Of a stretch of 64,000 nt of DNA, positions 57,483-64,000 are shown in pieces. The notes below the pieces were generated by a model. The model was not told where the DNA came from and ran no database searches. It worked only from the letters and a program-made list of their open reading frames with translations. Both the position numbers and the translations under genes were made by a program. The stretch is from Clostridium sp. AM30-24 (GTDB lineage Bacteria; Bacillota; Clostridia; Lachnospirales; Lachnospiraceae). The stretch's first letter is position 1. Every line of letters starts with the position of its first letter. The stretch spans positions 372,001-436,000 of the forward strand of contig NZ_QUJB01000001.1 of NCBI RefSeq assembly GCF_003480435.1. Direction: 5' to 3'.

Positions 57483-59363
57483 CTAATTTAATTCAGCCAT
57501 ACCTGTATACAATCGGTAATAACGTCCTTTTTCTTTCAGGAGATCCTCATGATCACCACGCTCGATGATCTCTCCGTTCTCCAGAACCATGATGGCGTTG
57601 GCGTTCCGCACTGTGGAAAGACGGTGGGCGATCACGAAGGTGGTCCGTTCTGCCATCAGACGGTCCATGCCCTGCTCGATGTGCTTTTCCGTTCTCGTAT
57701 CGACGGAGCTCGTCGCTTCATCGAGGATCAGGATCGGTGCCCTGGATACCGCCGCTCTCGCGATATTAAGAAGCTGTCTCTGGCCCTGGCTCAAGTTCGC
57801 GCCGTCGCTCTCCAGAACCGTGTCATAGCCCTTTGGAAGCCGCATGATAAAGGAATGGGCAGATGCCATCTTCGCCGCCTGAATGACCTCTTCATCGGTG
57901 GCATCCAGTCTTCCGTAGCGGATATTCTCCATGACCGTCCCCGTAAACAGATGGGTGTCCTGAAGAACCATGGCAATGTGGCGGCGCAGCTCGTCCCGCC
58001 TGATATGGCGGATATCAACGCCGTCGATGGTGATGGTCCCGCTCTGGATATCGTAAAAACGGTTGATAAGGTTCGTGATCGTAGTCTTTCCGGCTCCCGT
58101 GGAACCCACGAAGGCGATCTTCTGTCCCGGCTTCGCGTAGAGGCTGATATCCTTTAAGATGACCTTGTCCGGGTTGTAGCCGAAGGTCACATGATCTAAT
58201 ACCACTTCCCCGCGCATGCCGTCCATGGACACTGCGTCCTTATCATCCCCCGCCTCCGGCTCCTCATCCATCACGGAGAAAACGCGCTCCGCTCCGGCGA
58301 GAGCTGAGAACACGTTGGAGACCTGCATGGAGATCTCGTTGATCGGCCTTGAGAACTGTCTCGAAAAGTTCAGGAATACCGTGAGCCCGCCGACATCGAA
58401 GTTTTTCACCACACAGAGGATCCCGCCGATGCACGCCGTCAGGGAATAGTTTACCTGACTTAAGTTGTTCATCACAGGTCCCATCATGCCCCCAAGGAAT
58501 TGGGCGCGGATCTGTTTTTCGCGGAGATCCCTGTTTAATATATCAAATTCTTCCTCCGCGATCTCCTCATGACAGAAGACCTTTACCACCTTCTGTCCGG
58601 TGATGGTCTCCTCGATGTATCCGTTTAAAGCACCGAGAGCCGACTGCTGGGCGCTGAAGTATTTCTGGCTCCGCTTCGCGACCTCTCCACCGGCCCGCAG
58701 CATGAGCGGGATCATGATCAGGGTCACGGCTGTCAGCCAGATGTTCGTGTAGAGCATGAGGAACAAGGTCCCGATGATGCTTAAGGTTCCGGAAAAGAGC
58801 TGCACAAGAGTACTGCTCAGCATATTTCCGATAGTGTCCACGTCGTTTGTGAAGCGGCTCATCAGATCCCCATTGGAACTTGTATCATAAAATCTCACCG
58901 GAAGCTTCTGCATCTTTGTAAAGAGGTCTGTCCGGATCCGCACAAGGGCGCTCTGGGCAACCTCCAGCATCAGTCTTGACTGGAGATAATTTGCGATAAC
59001 CCCCAGAAGATAGACGCACGCCATCATGGTCAGCCCTTTAAAAAGTCCTGCCACATTGCCGGGACTTCCGTCCGGCGGTGCAATAAATCGGTTGATGATC
59101 GGGCGCAGCATATAGGAACCGGTCAGTGTCGCCACCGTATTTACAATAACACAGAAAAATGCGATCCCCATCCGGAGCCTGTCCGCTTCCAGATAGGACA
59201 GCAGGCGCTTTAAGGCCGCTCCCGTGCTCTTGGGGCGTCCTCCGCCTCTCGGAGCCCCCGGTCCCGGTCCTCTTCCCATCCCTCTCCTTTTCGGTGCGGC
59301 TGCCACGCGTCCGGCATATCGTTTTTTCAGACTCGCTTCGCGGTCTGCCCTCGTGACACTCAT
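57483..59363 (-). CDS. ABC exporter half-transporter, catalytically complete half
   Basis: A 626-aa type IV ABC exporter: a Gly/Pro/Arg-rich N-terminal extension of about 45 residues, six membrane spans, then a nucleotide-binding domain. The NBD has Walker A GSTGAGKTT, signature LSQGQRQLL, Walker B ILILDEATSSVDT with catalytic Glu, and H-loop AHRLST. It pairs with the product of the overlapping upstream gene (ATGA-type overlap), whose Walker B lacks the Glu. Such heterodimers (BmrC/D, TM287/288, LmrC/D) export drugs, lipids or peptides. Substrate unknown. Confidence 0.92.
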   Translation of the reverse strand: MSVTRADREASLKKRYAGRVAAAPKRRGMGRGPGPGAPRGGGRPKSTGAALKRLLSYLEADRLRMGIAFFCVIVNTVATLTGSYMLRPIINRFIAPPDGSPGNVAGLFKGLTMMACVYLLGVIANYLQSRLMLEVAQSALVRIRTDLFTKMQKLPVRFYDTSSNGDLMSRFTNDVDTIGNMLSSTLVQLFSGTLSIIGTLFLMLYTNIWLTAVTLIMIPLMLRAGGEVAKRSQKYFSAQQSALGALNGYIEETITGQKVVKVFCHEEIAEEEFDILNRDLREKQIRAQFLGGMMGPVMNNLSQVNYSLTACIGGILCVVKNFDVGGLTVFLNFSRQFSRPINEISMQVSNVFSALAGAERVFSVMDEEPEAGDDKDAVSMDGMRGEVVLDHVTFGYNPDKVILKDISLYAKPGQKIAFVGSTGAGKTTITNLINRFYDIQSGTITIDGVDIRHIRRDELRRHIAMVLQDTHLFTGTVMENIRYGRLDATDEEVIQAAKMASAHSFIMRLPKGYDTVLESDGANLSQGQRQLLNIARAAVSRAPILILDEATSSVDTRTEKHIEQGMDRLMAERTTFVIAHRLSTVRNANAIMVLENGEIIERGDHEDLLKEKGRYYRLYTGMAELN

Positions 59364-61186
59364 ACTGCCGCCTCCTCTCCTGCCCTGATGGACTGATTTC
59401 CGATCTGGGTCGTATAGATCTCGCTGTATGCCTCACAGGTCTTTAAAAGTTCCTCGTGGGTTCCGTGACCAATGATCTTTCCGTCCTCCAGTACCAGAAT
59501 CTGATCCGCCTCCTGAACGGAGGAGATCCTTTGGGCGATGATGATCTTTGTGGTATCCTTGAGATCATGGTAGAGACTCTCCCGGATCTTCGCCTCCGTT
59601 GCCGTGTCAACAGCGCTGGTGGAGTCATCCAGGATCAGAATCTTCGGGCGCTTTAAAAGTGCTCTCGCAATACAGAGACGCTGCTTCTGACCTCCTGAGA
59701 CGTTGACGCCGCCCTGCCCCATCTCGGTATCATATCCGTTTTTGAAGGTCTTAACGAAGGGATCTGCCTGGGCGCTCTCCGAGAACCGGATGACATCCTC
59801 CATCGGCGCGTCCTCATTTCCCCATCGGAGATTTTCCTCGATCGTTCCCGAGAAGAGGATATTTTTCTGGAGGACCATGCCAACGCCCTCACGCAGGTGT
59901 TTTAAAGAGTATTCTTTGACGTTCACGCCGTCGACAAGGACTTCGCCTCCGGTCACGTCATAGAGTCTCGGGATCAGCTGCACGAGGGAGGTCTTTCCGC
60001 TTCCCGTGGAGCCGATGATCCCGATGGTCTGTCCCGGTTCTGCCGTAAAGGAGATTCCTTCCAGAACGAGATCCTTTCTCCCGTTCTCTCCGCTGTAGCC
60101 AAAGCTTACATTCTTAAACTCCACACGGCCTTCCGTGACTTTTTTATCCTTATTTTTCGCATGATCATCATTTAAGCCGATCTCCGTGTCGAAGATCTCA
60201 TTGATCCGCTTCATGGACGCGCTGGCACGGGAGCTCTGTAAGAATACCATGGAAAGCATCATGAGGGACATCAGGATCTGAACGATATACGTCGTAAACG
60301 CGGTGAGATCCCCCACCGGCATCTTTCCGGCAATGATGATATTTCCTCCATACCAGACGACAGCCAGTGTCGTCACGTTCATGGCAAACGTCATCACCGG
60401 CATCGTGGCGATCACGATCCGGAGCGCACGGAGGCTGCTCTCCTTTAAGTCGTCATTTAATTTACTGAATTTTTCGATCTCATGATCCTCCCGGACGAAG
60501 GATTTCACTACCCGGACATTCGTCAGGGATTCCTGGATCCCGGAATTCAAACGGTCCAGTCTCCTCTGCATCTCCCCAAAGCGCGGGAATGCAGTCTTTA
60601 AGATCAGAAGGATCGCCGCGAGAAGAAGCGGGATCACGATGAGGATGATGACCGCAAGCTGACGATTCATCATAAACGCCATGATCAGGGCGCCGAGGAA
60701 CATTCCGGGCGCTCTAAGCGCCATGCGGAGCCCCATCATCAGGACATTCTGAACCTGCTGGACATCGTTCGTGAGCCTCGTAACGAGAGAACCGGTGCTG
60801 TAGTCGTCGATATTCTCAAAGGAGAACTGCTGGACCTTCCTGAAGAGGTCGTTTCTCATGTCACTGGTAAAGGAGATGGACGCCTTCGCGGAAAAGTAGG
60901 CGCCGAGGATCCCGCCCACCGCCATAAAAAGGACAGTCAGGACCATCAGCGTCCCCATCTTTCCGATATAGGCAACATTTCGACTTGCGACACCGTTGTT
61001 GATGATCATGGACATAAATTTCGGGAGCATGACCTCTCCCGCCACCTCGGTGAGCATCATCAGCGGACCGACCACAAAGGCACTGAGATACGGGGTGATG
61101 TATTTTTTGTATCGTTTCAATTCTGTTGTTTCCTTTCTGGTCAGATCTGCATTCGTTGGATTCTTCCGTTGCTGTTTATCACGCAT
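59360..61186 (-). CDS. ABC exporter half-transporter, degenerate half
   Basis: A 608-aa type IV ABC exporter half with six membrane spans. Its NBD has Walker A GSTGSGKTS and signature VSGGQKQRL, but Walker B is ILILDDSTSAVDT (Asp for the catalytic Glu) and the H-loop is AQRISS (Gln for His). This is the classic degenerate partner of a heterodimeric exporter, so one ATP site is catalytic and the other regulatory. Its start overlaps the MATE stop by 8 nt. ACTTCCGAAGGAAG precedes the ATG. Confidence 0.92.
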   Translation of the reverse strand: MRDKQQRKNPTNADLTRKETTELKRYKKYITPYLSAFVVGPLMMLTEVAGEVMLPKFMSMIINNGVASRNVAYIGKMGTLMVLTVLFMAVGGILGAYFSAKASISFTSDMRNDLFRKVQQFSFENIDDYSTGSLVTRLTNDVQQVQNVLMMGLRMALRAPGMFLGALIMAFMMNRQLAVIILIVIPLLLAAILLILKTAFPRFGEMQRRLDRLNSGIQESLTNVRVVKSFVREDHEIEKFSKLNDDLKESSLRALRIVIATMPVMTFAMNVTTLAVVWYGGNIIIAGKMPVGDLTAFTTYIVQILMSLMMLSMVFLQSSRASASMKRINEIFDTEIGLNDDHAKNKDKKVTEGRVEFKNVSFGYSGENGRKDLVLEGISFTAEPGQTIGIIGSTGSGKTSLVQLIPRLYDVTGGEVLVDGVNVKEYSLKHLREGVGMVLQKNILFSGTIEENLRWGNEDAPMEDVIRFSESAQADPFVKTFKNGYDTEMGQGGVNVSGGQKQRLCIARALLKRPKILILDDSTSAVDTATEAKIRESLYHDLKDTTKIIIAQRISSVQEADQILVLEDGKIIGHGTHEELLKTCEAYSEIYTTQIGNQSIRAGEEAAV

Positions 61187-62528
61187 CTTCCTTCGGAAGT
61201 TTTCTCCTCACGATATAGAAGCAGATCATATGGGCCGTCGCCGTGACGATCCAGGTAAACGGATAGGATAAGTATAACACTGTCAGGTTATGGTATACCT
61301 GAAACACCGTAAAGATCCAGACGATCCGGAGTCCACACGCTCCCAGAAGGGAGACGCACATCGGCATAACGGAGTATCCGAGACCGCGGATGCTGCCCAC
61401 CATCGTATCCATGATCCCACAGAGGAAATATGTCGTTCCAAAGACCACAAGTCTTCTCATTCCGTATACAATGACCTCCGGGTCTGAGGAATAGATCCGG
61501 ATCAGGGCATGTCCGCAAAGATAAGCCGGGATTCCCATCCCGAGTCCCACTGCCGTCACAACGCCGAGGCAGGTAACCATGATCCGGTTGATCCTCGAAT
61601 ACTTTTTGCCGCCGAAGTTCTGGCTCGTGAAGCTTAAGTTTGCCTGATAAACCGCATTCATGGCGTTATAGATGAATCCCTCAATATTCTGGGATGTCGT
61701 ATTTCCTGCCATTGCGACAGAACCGAAGGAATTGACAGAGGACTGGATCAGAACATTGGAAATAGAAAATACTGCGCCCTGCATCCCCGCCGGAAGGCCT
61801 ACCTGAATGATCTGACGGAATTTTGAGCGGTGGATCTTCAGATCTTTTAAATGAAGCTTCAGACCGCCCTCGCTCTCCAGCAGGCAAAGGATCACCAGAC
61901 ACGCCGAGATCGCCTGAGAGATCGCGGTCGCCAGAGCAACTCCCGCCACATCCATCTGGAACATGATCACAAAAAAGAGGTTTAAGACCACATTGATCAC
62001 ACCCGCCGCCGTAAGGAAATACAGCGGGCGCTTCGTGTCTCCCACCGCGCGGAGGATCGCGCTTCCAAAGTTGTAGATCATATTCGCAGGCATGCCGATA
62101 AAGATGATCCGCATATAAATCGTAGATTTATCGATCACATCGTCCGGAGTTCCCATGAGTTCCAGCATTGGCCTCGAGAGAAGCTGACCCACAATGATCA
62201 GAAAAAGACCGCTGACGATGCTGAGTGCCATGGCCGTGTGGATCGTATCCTGCACGTCTTTTTCCCGCTTCGCTCCATAATATCTCGCCACGATGACATT
62301 GACACCCACGGACAGTCCGATAAAGATATTGATCATCAGGTTGATCAGCGCCGTTGTGGAACCCACCGCCGCCAGAGACTGGCTGCCCGCGAAACGTCCC
62401 ACAACGATAACATCCGCAGCGTTGAACAGAAGCTGCAGGATTCCGGAAAAGATCAGCGGAATCGTAAAGGTGAGCAGTTTTCCGAGGATCGGACCGCTGC
62501 ACATGTCCATTTCGTAATTTTTCTTCAT
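61179..62528 (-). CDS. MATE family efflux transporter
   Basis: A 449-aa, 12-span cation-coupled multidrug/toxin exporter. N-terminal MCSGPILGKLLTFTIPLIFSGILQLLFNAADVIVVGRFAG and internal GLPAGMQGAVFSISNVLIQSSVNSFG are family hallmarks of the two inverted halves. It is first in an operon with the heterodimeric ABC exporter, giving a three-gene efflux unit. AAAGGAGTATT precedes the ATG, with a very good promoter about 155 bp upstream. Substrate unknown. Confidence 0.93.
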   Translation of the reverse strand: MKKNYEMDMCSGPILGKLLTFTIPLIFSGILQLLFNAADVIVVGRFAGSQSLAAVGSTTALINLMINIFIGLSVGVNVIVARYYGAKREKDVQDTIHTAMALSIVSGLFLIIVGQLLSRPMLELMGTPDDVIDKSTIYMRIIFIGMPANMIYNFGSAILRAVGDTKRPLYFLTAAGVINVVLNLFFVIMFQMDVAGVALATAISQAISACLVILCLLESEGGLKLHLKDLKIHRSKFRQIIQVGLPAGMQGAVFSISNVLIQSSVNSFGSVAMAGNTTSQNIEGFIYNAMNAVYQANLSFTSQNFGGKKYSRINRIMVTCLGVVTAVGLGMGIPAYLCGHALIRIYSSDPEVIVYGMRRLVVFGTTYFLCGIMDTMVGSIRGLGYSVMPMCVSLLGACGLRIVWIFTVFQVYHNLTVLYLSYPFTWIVTATAHMICFYIVRRKLPKEDA

Positions 62529-62683
62529 AATACTCCTTTTTCCCGTATCTGTATTTTCTTTCCGGCAGCATCCGGAAAGAAAAGCAGACTGGCATTTCCC
62601 GCCCCTGTCCGTCTGCTCATTCTATCCACGGCTGCTCCCGGTGCCGGAATGCGTAAGGCACATTCCTTTTATCTATTACGCAA

Positions 62684-62712
62684 ATTATAGACGATTTTTA
62701 CAAATAATGCAA
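62684..62712 (-). promoter_or_regulatory. Promoter of the MATE/ABC efflux operon
   Basis: Minus strand: TTGCAT (62707-62712), 17 bp, perfect TATAAT (62684-62689). Confidence 0.75.
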
Positions 62713-62729
62713 TCCTGCCGCAACACGCT

Positions 62730-63722
62730 TCAGTCCTCGAGGACATACGCCCGGAAGAGACCGGACCACGGATTTCCGATAATATAGCAGGTGTAGGCTC
62801 TTCCAGCACGGACGTTGACGTTGAAGGTGAGAAGCGGATTCGCCACAGTGCAGGTCGGGCAGGAAACGCCGACGATGGAGGAAAGGACAAGGACCGGAAG
62901 CTCGCCTAAGGCTGAAACTGCATACTGGGAACCTGTCACAAAGAAGGTATAGGTTCCGCTGGATGTCTGTTTATAGCTCGTCACTTCCTTGTATCCGATC
63001 CCCGCAAATGCTGTCTGGTTGTTGAAGGTCCGCACATCGTAGCTGGATCCCGCGTAGGACATGTTCGCTACACGGAGACAGCCGTAACCTGCCGGAACGT
63101 TCGTGCAGCCCATGTCGGAAACACGGGTCAGGGACACTCCGGATACTGTGTCTAAGATCACCATCGTGAGTCTCTCACCGGACACAAAGGCAATCGTCTG
63201 CTGATAATAGATCTGACCGTTGGTCCTGCGCACAGTGACGGTGTGGAATCCGTCCGTCACGCGGATATAAGAAGAAATCGTGGCAAATTCAGAACCGGAA
63301 AAGATATTCCGGCCATCGATATAGACATCCAGAGTTCGGCCTGATGTGCTGGCATTTAAAAACCGGACTCTGCTGTAGTAATTTCCTCCTGAGACCGTCG
63401 GATATGTGACCGGAAAAGAAATCGTTGGAAAGCCCGGGCGTCCGATGGTATTGTCGGGATAGACAGGGCGTCCGCCAGACGGCGCGACCGGTGTCGTTGG
63501 GATTCCAGCGAGATCGTCATCCCCAGGATAAACAGGTCTTCCGCCCGGTGAAGCGATGGGCGGCACAGGGATTCCCGCAAGATCATCGTCTCCCGGATAA
63601 ACAAAAACTCCTCCTAATGGCTCGGCCGGTGTCTCCGGTACATTTGCGTCGTTCTTCCCTGCCACAACCTCCGCCGTATTCTCCCCCGACGGCTCCGGCA
63701 TTGATGTTGGATTCTCTGGCAT
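62730..63722 (-). CDS. DUF4397 domain protein with YPGDDDLAGIP repeats
   Basis: A 330-aa protein. The N-terminal 115 residues are Pro/Gly-rich and contain two exact copies of VYPGDDDLAGIP plus a third truncated RPVYPD unit, spaced 23 residues apart. The rest is DUF4397-like: VRFLNASTSGRTLDVYIDGR, LRVANMSYAGSSYDVRTFN, and a repeated beta-sandwich pattern. No signal peptide, lipobox or membrane span is visible, although DUF4397 proteins are usually surface-located; a cytosolic, spore-coat or non-classically exported location is possible. GAGGTGTTAAT precedes the ATG. Confidence 0.8.
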   Translation of the reverse strand: MPENPTSMPEPSGENTAEVVAGKNDANVPETPAEPLGGVFVYPGDDDLAGIPVPPIASPGGRPVYPGDDDLAGIPTTPVAPSGGRPVYPDNTIGRPGFPTISFPVTYPTVSGGNYYSRVRFLNASTSGRTLDVYIDGRNIFSGSEFATISSYIRVTDGFHTVTVRRTNGQIYYQQTIAFVSGERLTMVILDTVSGVSLTRVSDMGCTNVPAGYGCLRVANMSYAGSSYDVRTFNNQTAFAGIGYKEVTSYKQTSSGTYTFFVTGSQYAVSALGELPVLVLSSIVGVSCPTCTVANPLLTFNVNVRAGRAYTCYIIGNPWSGLFRAYVLED

Positions 63723-63865
63723 ATTAACACCTCAATATCTTTTTTACTACAAAATATGAAAGCAGAACGGAAAGTGTTCCCTGCACGTGTTTGAACCTCC
63801 ATGAGCTTTCCGAGGAATTGATCTTTTTGTATGAAAAATTTATTCAAATTTTTTTGTTTTTATCG

Positions 63866-63894
63866 TTGACAAACCTGTTGATCCATGATACTAT
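63866..63894 (+). promoter_or_regulatory. Promoter of the tRNA-Thr gene
   Basis: Perfect TTGACA (63866-63871), 17 bp, TACTAT (63889-63894), 33 bp before the tRNA. Confidence 0.75.
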
Positions 63895-63927
63895 ATTGGA
63901 GGTTCAAAAAACACAGTAAATGTGTTC

Positions 63928-64000
63928 GCTGCCTTGGCTCAGCTGGTAGAGCGTCGCCTTGGTAAGGCGGAGGTCGGCAGTTCAAATCTGCTAGGCAGCT
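63928..64000 (+). tRNA. tRNA-Thr (anticodon GGT)
   Basis: The 73-nt body folds as a cloverleaf: acceptor GCTGCCT (63928-63934) pairs with AGGCAGC (63993-63999), with discriminator T at 64000. The D-arm is GCTC..GAGC, the anticodon loop TTGGTAA with GGT, and the T-arm GGCAG-TTCAAAT-CTGCT-type. A CCA end, if encoded, lies beyond the window. It reads ACC/ACU codons. Confidence 0.95.

Overview
The window comes from a Gram-positive anaerobe of the Clostridia, most likely a Lachnospiraceae-type gut bacterium. This is inferred from the rnfCDGEAB order, a T-box-controlled leuS, choline-binding-like cell-wall repeats, MurR/RpiR and Opp families, strong AGGAGG ribosome binding sites and moderate GC. 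No phage, insertion sequence or CRISPR array was seen. Almost all genes lie on the minus strand.

Region 1 (1-4.4 kb) holds the end of a small unknown gene, an AlaX-type tRNA-editing hydrolase, a secreted cell-wall-binding protein, a tiny Cys/Gly-rich protein and a pair of unknown small genes, separated by palindrome-rich intergenic DNA. Region 2 (4.4-30.5 kb, minus strand) is the outstanding feature. It is an apparent 12-gene operon encoding an F1-ATPase-like core (alpha, beta, gamma, epsilon-like), a c-subunit homologue whose ion-binding carboxylate position is Thr, a b-like membrane/coiled-coil protein and two small membrane proteins. The same operon encodes three very large exported proteins (2062, 651 and 3566 aa) and a cell-wall-binding protein. 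The 2062- and 651-aa proteins carry Gly-triplet rods of exactly 29 triplets each, one collagen-like (GXX) and one polyglycine-like (GGX). Catalytic ATPase residues are kept while the ion path is lost, so I infer an ATP-driven, ion-independent rotary or conformational machine coupled to surface fibres. It is comparable in concept to the F1-like/X0 ATPases of mycoplasmas.

Region 3 (30.9-45.1 kb) is a peptide-use locus: an exported protein with an L,D-transpeptidase-like C-terminus, an S9 peptidase, an oppABCDF-type importer, a RpiR regulator and two further paralogous binding proteins. A repeated ACTATAC-type motif sits at the same distance from two binding-protein promoters and at the rpiR promoter, and is a candidate RpiR operator.

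Region 4 (45.3-51.8 kb) has leuS with its T-box leader, a TauE/SafE-family permease, a family 2 glycosyltransferase and carbamate kinase. Region 5 (52.1-57.3 kb) is the complete Rnf complex, a ferredoxin:NAD+ oxidoreductase that pumps ions and so could supply the ion gradient that the region 2 ATPase appears unable to use. Region 6 (57.5-64 kb) has a heterodimeric ABC exporter with a MATE transporter, a DUF4397 protein and a tRNA-Thr(GGT) at the right edge.
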